From the NCBI GenBank assembly GCA_035651595.1, contig DASRFJ010000203.1, positions 1 to 24,457 on the forward strand: a stretch of DNA of 24,457 nucleotides. Direction: 5' to 3'. Positions 15,343-23,287 of this stretch are shown here, one piece after another. Below the pieces are notes generated by a model. That model was not told the DNA's origin. It made no database searches and worked only from the letters and a program-made list of their open reading frames with translations. Both the position numbers and the translations under genes were made by a program. This DNA comes from JAFARZ01 sp035651595 (GTDB taxonomy: Bacteria; Actinomycetota; Actinomycetes; Streptosporangiales; Streptosporangiaceae). The first letter of the stretch is position 1. Every line of letters starts with the position of its first letter.

Positions 15343-15370
15343 ACCCGGATATGTGGTGAAATTTCGGGCG
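15343..15370 (-). repeat. 28-bp satellite element of the palindrome, copy 1
   Basis: Read on the minus strand this matches bases 24428-24455 at 23 of 28 positions, sharing CGCCCG, CACCA and ATATCCGG. It lies 21 bases from the palindrome. Its own ends can pair (CCCGGA with TTCGGG, allowing one G-T pair). Confidence 0.65.
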
Positions 15371-15393
15371 CGGGGGGCGGGGGGCGGGTGGGG

Positions 15394-16965
15394 TTAGGGG
15401 TGGCGGGTGAGGAGGAAGACGGTGAGGCCGGGGACGCGCTTGGCTAGCTGAACGCGGTAGTGGGGGCGCATCGCCGCGGCTTGCGCGGCGGGGAGGTGGC
15501 GGTACGGGTCCTTGGCGTGCCCGAGGCTGACGATCCACATCCGGGTGGTGGCGCCGAGGCAGCGGGCCGGGTGGCGGCACAGCTTCGAGTACAGGGTGCC
15601 CGCCTGCGCCGCGTTCCTGGACACGAAGACCTCGCGGGGCACCAGCGAGGCCGGCAGGTCACGGGTCAGGTAGTACTGCGTGCCGACGTCGGTCATCACC
15701 CAGCGGTCCGGGTCGCCGGGATAGGCGATCCCGTCGCCGGGCCGGACCTGGCCCGCGACCACGCCTGCCGCCGCGGCGTAGTCCCAGTACAGGTGACCGC
15801 CGCTGACCGGGTACATCGCCCAGTTGTGCGCCCCCGCCTCCCGGACCACCTCCTGGTCCCCGGCCGCGAGGATGCCGAAGACCAGCACGGCCGCCGCCGC
15901 TACCTGGATTTCCAGCCTGCTCAGCGCCACGCCGGCCAGCAGCGCCCAGGCCCCGACGGTGAGCAGCAGGTAGCGCGGGAAGAAGTACGAGTGCGCGCCC
16001 TGCGACACCAGCCACACTGCGGCCACCGGAAGCACGGCGAGCGCGCTGGCGAAGGCGGCCTTGCGCCAGGCCACCGCCCACGCGAACACCGCGACGATGA
16101 TCAGCGCGGCGGCGGCGGCCGTGGAGTAGAACAGGTCCCTGCCGAAGAACGCGAACGTGTGCAGCGACAGGCCGGGCCGCGGCAGCCAGCCCACCTGGAT
16201 GCCGGCCTGGCCGAGCCCGACCAGGGCGAGCGGGGCACAGGCCGCGACCCCCGCCACCGCGGCGGGGGCGAACCGGATAAGGCGGGCGTCCCGACGGCGC
16301 CACCACTCCAGCACCACGCCCACCACGTGGCCCGCGAGCAGGCATAGCGCGACCAGATCCACGTAGCCGAGCACGGCCACGCAGGCGGCGTACGACAGCC
16401 AGCGGGACCAGGACGGCCGGTCGAGCGCGCGCAGCAGGAGCAGCGTGGCCAGCGTCGCGACCAGTACCTCGAGCCCGTAGAACCGGGCCTCCTGGGCGAA
16501 CCGCGAGACGCTCGGCACCAATGCGAAGACCAGGCCCGCGAGCAGGCCCGCCCGCGCGTCCGCGAGCCGCCGCCCGGCCAGCGTGAGGCATGCCGCCGCG
16601 CCCGCCATGGCGAGCACCGACAGCATCCGCATCGCCAGCACCGACTCGCCGAACGCCGCGATCCAGTAGTGCAGCAGCAGGTAGTAGCCCAGCTGGCTGG
16701 CGTCGTTGTGGTGCATGATCGCGATCAGCTCGGGCACCGGCCGCGAGGCATATGACCAGCTGGCCAGCTCGTCGCGCCACAGCACCGGCCTGGTCACCGC
16801 GTAGCAGCCGGCCAGCGACGTGAGCAGGGCCGGCCACAGCCACACCACCCGCATGGCCCGCGCCGCCAGATCCTGCCACGGAAACGCCGCGCCAGCGCCG
16901 GCCATGACGGCCGTCCGCAAAGGCGCGGCGCCGACCCCCTCCCGCACGTCCCCCGATACGGTCAT
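15394..16965 (-). CDS. GT-C-like polytopic membrane glycosyltransferase
   Basis: 523 residues with about ten or more membrane helices and a soluble C-terminal part. The first extracytoplasmic loop has WRDELASW (Asp65-Glu66), the acidic motif of GT-C enzymes that use polyprenyl-phosphate sugars. SRFAQEARFYGLEVL (about 155-169) is also typical of the ArnT/PMT-like group. Likely roles are sugar transfer to cell-envelope glycans, lipids or secreted proteins. The start is ATG 16965. It diverges from a second GT-C-like gene across 127 bases and converges on the phosphoesterase gene. Acceptor and donor are unknown. Confidence 0.82.
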   Translation of the reverse strand: MTVSGDVREGVGAAPLRTAVMAGAGAAFPWQDLAARAMRVVWLWPALLTSLAGCYAVTRPVLWRDELASWSYASRPVPELIAIMHHNDASQLGYYLLLHYWIAAFGESVLAMRMLSVLAMAGAAACLTLAGRRLADARAGLLAGLVFALVPSVSRFAQEARFYGLEVLVATLATLLLLRALDRPSWSRWLSYAACVAVLGYVDLVALCLLAGHVVGVVLEWWRRRDARLIRFAPAAVAGVAACAPLALVGLGQAGIQVGWLPRPGLSLHTFAFFGRDLFYSTAAAAALIIVAVFAWAVAWRKAAFASALAVLPVAAVWLVSQGAHSYFFPRYLLLTVGAWALLAGVALSRLEIQVAAAAVLVFGILAAGDQEVVREAGAHNWAMYPVSGGHLYWDYAAAAGVVAGQVRPGDGIAYPGDPDRWVMTDVGTQYYLTRDLPASLVPREVFVSRNAAQAGTLYSKLCRHPARCLGATTRMWIVSLGHAKDPYRHLPAAQAAAMRPHYRVQLAKRVPGLTVFLLTRHP

Positions 16966-17092
16966 GGGCTTCTTCCGTCCTCGCTTTAGTGGCTGAGAGT
17001 ACGCGACATGTTACACACAGCTCCAAGCAACGCGGACGCATTCTCAGGCATCTGATCAGTAAGGGGATCAACGCCACGGGGAAGGCGGCTTG

Positions 17093-18667
17093 ATGCGGAC
17101 GGGGCGAATTGAATACTGGGTTATCGGGGCGTGCACCGCGGCCGCGCTCGGGCTGCGGTTCTATCAGCTGGCCCGACCCGGCTACCTGTTCGGGGTCACC
17201 GAGTACGACGACGGCGTGCTGTTCGGGAACGCCGTGCGGCTGGCCGGCGGAGTGGTCCCGTACCGCGACTTCGCGATGGAACAGCCACCGGGCAGCCTGC
17301 TGCTGCTCGCGCCGGCCGCGCTGATCGCGAAGGTGGCCGGGCCGGCCGCGGGTCTGGCGCTCGCGCGTGTGCTGACCGTCCTGGCCGACGGCGCCTGCGT
17401 CGCGCTGCTCGGCCTGCTGCTGCGGCACCGCGGTCCGCTCGCGGTCGCGATCGCGTGCGGCTGCTACGCCAGCTACCCCGACGCGCTGGTGGCCTCGCAC
17501 ACGTTCTTGCTGGAACCCTGGCTGAACCTGTGCTGCCTGTGCGGCGCGGTGCTGTTCTTCGAGGGCGACGGGCTGACCACCAGGCCGCGGCGGCTGGCCT
17601 GGGGCGGCGCGCTGTTCGGGTTCGCGACGGCGATCAAGCTCTGGCCGCTGTTCCCGCTCGCCGTCGCGGGCCTGCTGCTCGCCCGCCGGCCGCGCCGCCT
17701 GCTGATCGCCGGCGCCGGCGCGGCGGCCGGGCTGGCCGTGCCGGTGCTGCCGTTCCTCGCGGTGGCGCCGGGCGGCCTGTTCACTGGCGCGGTCACCAGC
17801 CAGTTCGTGCGCAGCAGCGAGGCACATACGCTGCTGCCCCGGCTCGCCGACATCGCCGGTTTGCCCGCCACGCTGACCGCACGCAGCGCGGCCGTGGTGC
17901 TGCTGGCATCCGCCGCGTTGTGCGCGCTCGCCTACCTGGCGGCGATCGCGATCGGCCACCGCGGGCCGGCCGACCTCGACTGGTACGCACTGCTCGGATT
18001 CGCCGCGGTCTTGATCATGTTCTGCCTGCCGCAGGGCTACTACCCGCACTACGGTGCCTTCGCCGGACCGTTCGCCGCGCTCGTGCTCGCCGGGCCGGCC
18101 GGGCTCGCCCGGCCGTCGGTGCGCGCGACAGCCGCGATCGGCCTTGCCGTAGCGGTGGCGATCACGTTCGCGGGGCTCTCCCAGTTCCGCCGGGAATCCG
18201 GGCTGATCGGCGACCACCCGGCCGCGGTCGCGGACCGGCTGATCCCGGCGGGCGCCTGCGTGGTCACCGACGACCCCTCGCTGACCATCGCGGCGGACCG
18301 GTTCGACTCCGGTGTGCCGGACTGCCCGGCGGTGGTCGACTCCTTCGGCACGCTGATGACGATGACCGGCGGGCACACGATGCGCGCCAGTCCGCCCGTG
18401 CTGCGCGCGGTGAGCGCAGCGTGGCGCGACTGGTTCGGCCGCGCGGCATTCGTGTGGCTTCAGCCGGGCAGCGAGGGGCGGATCCCGTGGACGCCGTCCC
18501 TCTACCGCTGGTTCACCGGCCACTTCCGGCTGATCGGGCTCGCCAGCACCGAGCGGCCGGCCCGCGACGTACCGCGTGGCGGCCTGTACACCGCGATGCC
18601 ATACGATCAGCAGAATGACGGCCACGTTGCTCACCAGCCAGTCAGCTCCCCACGAGACCGACGCTGA
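17093..18667 (+). CDS. GT-C-like polytopic membrane protein
   Basis: 524 residues with many membrane helices. The first periplasmic loop has TEYDDGVLFGNAVRL (acidic residues 37-40) and VPYRDFAMEQPPGSLLLL, a pattern common in actinobacterial GT-C-like proteins of unknown acceptor. A C-terminal soluble domain from about residue 365 contains GACVVTDDPSLTIAADRF. I prefer ATG 17093 to the adjacent TTG 17090; GGGGAAGG lies upstream. The 3' end overlaps the aminopeptidase gene by 53 bases in a different frame, so the last residues (DQQNDGHVAHQPVSSPRDRR) are encoded by sequence also read as the aminopeptidase N-terminus. Confidence 0.78.
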   Translation: MRTGRIEYWVIGACTAAALGLRFYQLARPGYLFGVTEYDDGVLFGNAVRLAGGVVPYRDFAMEQPPGSLLLLAPAALIAKVAGPAAGLALARVLTVLADGACVALLGLLLRHRGPLAVAIACGCYASYPDALVASHTFLLEPWLNLCCLCGAVLFFEGDGLTTRPRRLAWGGALFGFATAIKLWPLFPLAVAGLLLARRPRRLLIAGAGAAAGLAVPVLPFLAVAPGGLFTGAVTSQFVRSSEAHTLLPRLADIAGLPATLTARSAAVVLLASAALCALAYLAAIAIGHRGPADLDWYALLGFAAVLIMFCLPQGYYPHYGAFAGPFAALVLAGPAGLARPSVRATAAIGLAVAVAITFAGLSQFRRESGLIGDHPAAVADRLIPAGACVVTDDPSLTIAADRFDSGVPDCPAVVDSFGTLMTMTGGHTMRASPPVLRAVSAAWRDWFGRAAFVWLQPGSEGRIPWTPSLYRWFTGHFRLIGLASTERPARDVPRGGLYTAMPYDQQNDGHVAHQPVSSPRDRR

Positions 18668-20126
18668 CGCCATTGTCATCGGTGTCCTGCAGACCCAGGA
18701 CGGACCGCACCCCGCCCCCGGAGCCGAGGACGTCGCGGCCGCGCTCGGGCTGGACGGCGCCGACCTCGCCGCTCAGCTCACCGCCCTCGGCGCGAGCGGC
18801 AAGGCCGAGGAAATAAGCAAGATCGCGGCGGCCGGGCGGCTCCCGGCGTCGCTGGTCGTGGCCGTGGGACTGGGACCGGCCGAGGTATCACCGGAAACGC
18901 TGCGCCGTGCGGCTGGCGCGGCGGTCCGCGACCTGTCGAGCCACGGCTCGTTCGGATCGAATCATCGGGTCATGGTCACCCTCGCGCTGCCGGCCAGCCA
19001 GCCCGAGCAGGCGGAGGCCGTCGCCCTCGGCGCGCTGCTCGGCGGGTATTCGTTCCGGCGGTACCGCGCGACCCCGGCCACGGACGTGCAGCTGACCCTG
19101 CACACCGACCAGGACGCCGCGGTGGAGCGGGCGCGGGTGCTGGCGACCTCGATGACGCTGGTCCGGGACCTGATCAACACCCCGCCGGCCGACCTGGTGC
19201 CGGCCGACCTGGCCGACGCGGCCGTGCGGACCGGCGCCGCCAGCGGCTTCGCGGTGCAGGTGCTGGACGAGAACGAGCTGGCCAAGGACGGTTACGGCGG
19301 CATCCTCGCCGTCGGCATGGGCTCGGTGCACCCGCCGCGGCTGATGCGGCTCGAGTACACCCACCCCGAGGCGACCAGGACCGTGGTGTTCGCCGGCAAG
19401 GGAATAACGTTCGACTCGGGCGGCCTTTCGCTGAAGCCGTCCAAGTCCATGGAGTCGATGAAGGCCGACATGGGCGGCGCGGCCGCGGTGCTCGGCGCCA
19501 TCGCGGCGATCGCCGCGCTCAAGCCGGCGGTCAACGTCGTGGGCTACATGTGCACGGCGGAGAACATGCCCGGCGGCAGTGCGCAGCGGCCGTCGGACGT
19601 CATTACCATCTACGGGGGGAAGACCGTCGAGGTGCTCAACACCGACGCGGAAGGCCGCCTCGTGCTCGCCGACGCGCTGGCGCGGTCGGCGGCGGACGAC
19701 CCGCACCTGCTGGTGGACGTCGCTACGCTGACCGGCGCGCAGACCGTGGCGCTGGGCAACCGCACGGCCGGCGTGATGGCCAGCGACGACACGCTGGCCG
19801 CCGCGGTGGCCGACGCCGCGCGGCGGGCCGGCGAGGCGATGTGGCCGATGCCGCTGCCGGACGAGCTGCGCAGGGGGCTGGACTCGACGGTGGCGGACAT
19901 CGCCAACGTGGCGCCCGACCGGGCGGCCGGCATGCTGGTGGCAGGCGTCTTCCTGCGCGAGTTCGTGCCGGACGGCGTGCGCTGGGCGCATCTGGACATC
20001 GCCGGGCCCGCCTTCAATGACGGCGGCGCCTACGGGTACACGCCCAAGGGCGGCACCGGAGCGGCGGTCCGGACGCTGGTACAGCTCGCGCACGACGTGG
20101 CGGACGGCAGGCTCGGGGCCGAGTAG
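18615..20126 (+). CDS. pepA: Leucyl aminopeptidase (M17 family)
   Basis: A cytosolic two-metal aminopeptidase that removes N-terminal residues from peptides. 503 residues, normal for the family. By analogy with the bovine enzyme, metal ligands are Lys262, Asp267, Asp285, Asp344 and Glu346, with catalytic Lys274 and Arg348; all are present in GKGITFDSGGLSLKPSK, MKADMGG and the family signature NTDAEGRLVLADAL. The start ATG 18615 gives the usual N-terminus MTATLLTSQSAPHETDADAIVIGV. No strong ribosome site is visible there, consistent with translation coupled to the overlapping upstream gene. It lies 63 bases ahead of the dihydrolipoyl dehydrogenase gene, an arrangement also found in Streptomyces. 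Confidence 0.95.
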   Translation: MTATLLTSQSAPHETDADAIVIGVLQTQDGPHPAPGAEDVAAALGLDGADLAAQLTALGASGKAEEISKIAAAGRLPASLVVAVGLGPAEVSPETLRRAAGAAVRDLSSHGSFGSNHRVMVTLALPASQPEQAEAVALGALLGGYSFRRYRATPATDVQLTLHTDQDAAVERARVLATSMTLVRDLINTPPADLVPADLADAAVRTGAASGFAVQVLDENELAKDGYGGILAVGMGSVHPPRLMRLEYTHPEATRTVVFAGKGITFDSGGLSLKPSKSMESMKADMGGAAAVLGAIAAIAALKPAVNVVGYMCTAENMPGGSAQRPSDVITIYGGKTVEVLNTDAEGRLVLADALARSAADDPHLLVDVATLTGAQTVALGNRTAGVMASDDTLAAAVADAARRAGEAMWPMPLPDELRRGLDSTVADIANVAPDRAAGMLVAGVFLREFVPDGVRWAHLDIAGPAFNDGGAYGYTPKGGTGAAVRTLVQLAHDVADGRLGAE

Positions 20127-20189
20127 GCGCGGGCCTGATGAGAGGATAGGTGCTGGGCTCGCGCCTGGCAGCGGAGAGAGGAAGCAGCG

Positions 20190-21581
20190 GTGGGAGAGGT
20201 CAGCTACGACATCGTCATTCTCGGCGGTGGCAGCGGCGGGTACGCCTGCGCGCTCCGCGCGGCCGAGCTCGGCAAGCGCGTGGCGCTGATCGAGAAGGAC
20301 AAGGTCGGGGGGACCTGCCTGCATCGTGGCTGTATCCCGACCAAGGCGCTGCTGCACGCGGCCGAGGTCGCGGATCACTCCCGCGACAGCGCGGCCGTCG
20401 GCGTCCGCACCACGTTCGAGGGCATCGACGTGCCGGCCGTGCAGAAGTACAAGAACGGCGTCGTGGACCGGCTGTACAAGGGCCTCCAGTCCACGATCCT
20501 GAGCCGCAAGATCGACATCGTCACCGGCGATGGACGGCTGTCCTCGGCGACGTCGGTTCAGGTCGGCGACGACGTCTACACGGCGCCGCAGATCGTGCTC
20601 GCCACGGGGTCGGTGCCGCGGTCGCTGCCCGGGCTCGAACTCGACGGGTCGCGCGTGATCAGCTCCGACGACGCGCTGGAGCTCGACCGGGTCCCGGCGT
20701 CGGCGATCATCCTCGGCGGCGGCGTGATCGGCGTGGAGTTCGCCAGCGTGTGGCGCTCGTTCGGCGCGGACGTGACAATCGTGGAGATGCTGCCGCAACT
20801 GCTGCCGCTGGAGGATGAGGCGAGCGCGAAGGTGCTGCAGCGTGCCTTCCGGCGGCGCGGGATCGGGTATGAGCTTGGGGCTCGGTTCGAGTCGGTCGCT
20901 CCGTCCGCCGAGGGTGGTGTCACGGTGACGCTGGCCGGCGGGAAGACGCTTTCCGCAGAGCTGCTGCTCGTCGCGGTCGGGCGCGGGCCCGTGTCCGACG
21001 GGCTCGGCTACGAGGAGGCCGGCGTCGAGATGGAGCGCGGGTTCGTGAAGGTGGACTCGCTGTGCCGGACTTCGGTGCCGTCCATTTCCGCGGTCGGCGA
21101 CCTCATCAACACCCCGCAGCTCGCCCACGTCGGGTTCGCCGAGGGAATCCTGGTGGCCGAGCGCATCGCCGGGCTGCCGGTGGTGCCGGTCGACTACGAC
21201 GGCGTGCCGCGGATCACCTACTGCGATCCCGAGGTAGCCGCCGTGGGCTTGACGGCCGCGCAGGCCGCCGAGCGCGGCATCGAGACCGTCGAGGTCAATT
21301 ACCCCCTCGGCGGCAACGGCAAGAGCGTTATCCTGCAGACCCAGGGGTCGGCGAAGGTGCTCGCGGCGCGCGAGCCCGACGGCAGCCCCGGCCGGGTGGT
21401 CGGCGTGCATCTGGTCGGCAGCCGGGTCGGGGAGCTCATCGCCGAGGCGCAGTTGATCTACAACTGGGACGCGGAGCCCTCCGACGTGGCCCAGTTGATC
21501 CACCCGCACCCCACCCAGTCTGAGATCATCGGCGAAGCGCACCTGGCTCTCGCCGGGAAACCGCTGCACTTCCACGCCTAA
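20190..21581 (+). CDS. lpdA: Dihydrolipoyl dehydrogenase (E3)
   Basis: Reoxidises dihydrolipoamide with NAD in 2-oxoacid dehydrogenase complexes. 463 residues with the FAD-binding GGGSGGYACALRAAELG, the redox disulfide in GGTCLHRGCIPTK (Cys43, Cys48), a NAD-binding AIILGGGVIGVEFASVW, and the C-terminal catalytic pair in HPHPTQSE (His440, Glu445). It starts at GTG 20190 after GAGAGGAAG. It is followed 29 bases later by the E2 gene, so both are probably one operon serving the pyruvate and/or 2-oxoglutarate dehydrogenase. Confidence 0.97.
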   Translation: MGEVSYDIVILGGGSGGYACALRAAELGKRVALIEKDKVGGTCLHRGCIPTKALLHAAEVADHSRDSAAVGVRTTFEGIDVPAVQKYKNGVVDRLYKGLQSTILSRKIDIVTGDGRLSSATSVQVGDDVYTAPQIVLATGSVPRSLPGLELDGSRVISSDDALELDRVPASAIILGGGVIGVEFASVWRSFGADVTIVEMLPQLLPLEDEASAKVLQRAFRRRGIGYELGARFESVAPSAEGGVTVTLAGGKTLSAELLLVAVGRGPVSDGLGYEEAGVEMERGFVKVDSLCRTSVPSISAVGDLINTPQLAHVGFAEGILVAERIAGLPVVPVDYDGVPRITYCDPEVAAVGLTAAQAAERGIETVEVNYPLGGNGKSVILQTQGSAKVLAAREPDGSPGRVVGVHLVGSRVGELIAEAQLIYNWDAEPSDVAQLIHPHPTQSEIIGEAHLALAGKPLHFHA

Positions 21582-21610
21582 CCCCGCACGCCTAAGGAGT
21601 CTTGGGAACC

Positions 21611-23245
21611 ATGTCGGTCTCCGTAACCATGCCCCAGCTTGGTGAGAGCGTCACCGAGGGCACCGTCACCCGCTGGCTCAAGAAGGAAGGCGAGCGGGTA
21701 AACGCGGACGAGCCCCTGCTGGAGGTGTCGACGGACAAGGTGGACACCGAGATCCCGTCTCCGGCGTCCGGCATCCTGCGTGGCATCGTGGTCGACGAGG
21801 ACGAGACCGTCGCGGTCGGCGCGCAGCTCGCGGTCATCGAGGACGAGGGCGCTGGTTCGGGTAGTGCGCCGGAACCGTCTTCTTCTTCGTCTTCGGCTTC
21901 GTCGGAGGCCTCGGCCGAGGCCGAGGCTTCGGCCGAGGCGCCTGCCGCCGCGCCCGAGCCGTCGGGTCAGGAGCAACAGGCGCCGGCGCACCAGCAGTCG
22001 AGCGGGCAGCCGTATCCGGCCGCGTCCAGCCAGCCCTACCAGCAGGCCGGGGGGTACGAGCCGCAGGCTCCTGCTGCGGCGCCGGCTCCCGCTCCTTCCG
22101 CGGCGCCGGCTCCTGCTGCGGCGCCGGCTGCGGCTCCAGCCGCGGCTCCTGCCGCGGCGGCTTCGGCCGAGCCCGCCGCGGAAGCCCCCGCCGAGGACGA
22201 GTACCCGGCGCCGACCCCGCTGCCGTCCGGCGGCGACACTCCGTACGTCACCCCGCTGGTGCGCAAGCTCGCGGCCGAACACGCCGTCAACCTGGACCAG
22301 ATCAGCGGCACTGGCGTCGGCGGGCGGATCCGCAAGCAGGACGTGATCGAGGCCGCGAGGGCGCAGCGCGCCGCCGCTGCCGCCGCTGCCGCCGCTGCCG
22401 CCGCCCCGGCCCCTGCCGCCGCCCCGTCATCCGCGCCTGCCGCTTCTGCGGCGCCCGCCGCTTCTGCCGTTTCCGCACCGGCGGCCGCGGCCGCGCCGGC
22501 TGCCCGGCCGGCCGTGGTGCCTTCGGCGCTGCGCGGGACGACGCAGAAGCTGACCAGGCCGCGTCAGGTGATCGCCCAGCGCATGGTCGAGTCGCTCAAG
22601 GTGTCGGCGCAGCTGACCACCGTGGTCGAGGCGGACGTGACCGCGATCGCGCGGCTGCGCGAGCGGGCCAAGGGCGACTTCGAGACGCGCGAGGGCGTGA
22701 AGCTCAGCTTCCTGCCGTTCTTCGCGCTCGCCACGGTCGAGGCGCTGAAGGTGCACCCGAAGCTGAACGCGGTGCTCGACGGCGACCAGGTCACCTACCA
22801 CGACGCCGAACACCTCGGCATCGCCGTGGACACCGAGCGCGGGCTCATGGTGCCGGTGATCCACAACGCCGGCGACCTCAACATCGGCGGGCTGGCGCGC
22901 AAGATCAGCGACCTCGCCGCGCGCACCCGATCCGGCCAGGTCAGCCCGGACGAGCTGGCCGGCGGGACGTTCACGCTGACCAACACGGGCAGCCGCGGCG
23001 CGCTGTTCGACACCCCGATCATCAACCAGCCGCAGGTCGCGATCCTCGGCACCGGCGGCGTGGTCAAGCGCGCGGTTGTCGTCGAGGACCCCGCGCTCGG
23101 CGAGGTGATCGCGGTCCGGTCCATGGTGTACCTGGCGCTCACCTACGACCACCGGCTGGTGGACGGCGCGGACGCCGCGCGTTTCCTTGTCACGGTCAAG
23201 AGCCGCCTCGAGGACGGCAGCTTCGAGGCGGAGCTTGGCCTCTGA
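21611..23245 (+). CDS. sucB: 2-oxoacid dehydrogenase E2 (dihydrolipoyl acyltransferase)
   Basis: Transfers the acyl group from lipoamide to CoA and forms the core of the complex. 544 residues: one lipoyl domain (1-80) with lipoyl-lysine 43 in EVSTDKVDTEIPSP; a long Ala/Pro/Glu/Gln linker; the E3/E1-binding domain (YVTPLVRKLAAEHAVNLDQISGTGVGGRIRKQDVIEAA); a second Ala-rich linker; and the catalytic domain ending in TYDHRLVDGADAARF, with the active-site His in HRxxDG. I use ATG 21611, which yields the canonical MSVSVTMPQLGESVTEG; a TTG at 21602 adds only three residues. AAGGAG at 21595-21600 is the ribosome site. Actinobacterial E2 proteins often have two or three lipoyl domains, so one is at the low end. 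Sequence alone does not separate the SucB role from a shared pyruvate dehydrogenase E2. Confidence 0.94.
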   Translation: MSVSVTMPQLGESVTEGTVTRWLKKEGERVNADEPLLEVSTDKVDTEIPSPASGILRGIVVDEDETVAVGAQLAVIEDEGAGSGSAPEPSSSSSSASSEASAEAEASAEAPAAAPEPSGQEQQAPAHQQSSGQPYPAASSQPYQQAGGYEPQAPAAAPAPAPSAAPAPAAAPAAAPAAAPAAAASAEPAAEAPAEDEYPAPTPLPSGGDTPYVTPLVRKLAAEHAVNLDQISGTGVGGRIRKQDVIEAARAQRAAAAAAAAAAAAPAPAAAPSSAPAASAAPAASAVSAPAAAAAPAARPAVVPSALRGTTQKLTRPRQVIAQRMVESLKVSAQLTTVVEADVTAIARLRERAKGDFETREGVKLSFLPFFALATVEALKVHPKLNAVLDGDQVTYHDAEHLGIAVDTERGLMVPVIHNAGDLNIGGLARKISDLAARTRSGQVSPDELAGGTFTLTNTGSRGALFDTPIINQPQVAILGTGGVVKRAVVVEDPALGEVIAVRSMVYLALTYDHRLVDGADAARFLVTVKSRLEDGSFEAELGL

Positions 23246-23279
23246 GCTTCGTGAGCTTTTGAGCTTTGAGCTTTTGAGC
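23243..23279 (+). repeat. Five TGAGC(TT) microrepeats at the end of the E2 gene
   Basis: TGAGC occurs at 23243, 23252, 23260, 23267 and 23275, most followed by TT, with spacings of 9, 8, 7 and 8 bases. The first TGA is the E2 stop codon. The array nearly fills the 42-base gap to the epimerase gene. Confidence 0.8.
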
Positions 23280-23287
23280 GCCGTTTC

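Noticed and set aside
15659..18679. Minus-strand open frame of 1006 codons across both GT-C-like genes
   Set aside because: Its translation is an Arg/Gly/Pro/Ala-rich low-complexity string with no domain, and it is antisense to or frame-shifted from two genes with clear membrane helices and motifs. Long spurious frames are normal at this G+C.
18888..21575. Minus-strand open frame of 895 codons opposite pepA and lpdA
   Set aside because: It is exactly antisense to two enzymes with complete catalytic motifs, and its Arg/His/Gly-rich composition resembles no protein family.
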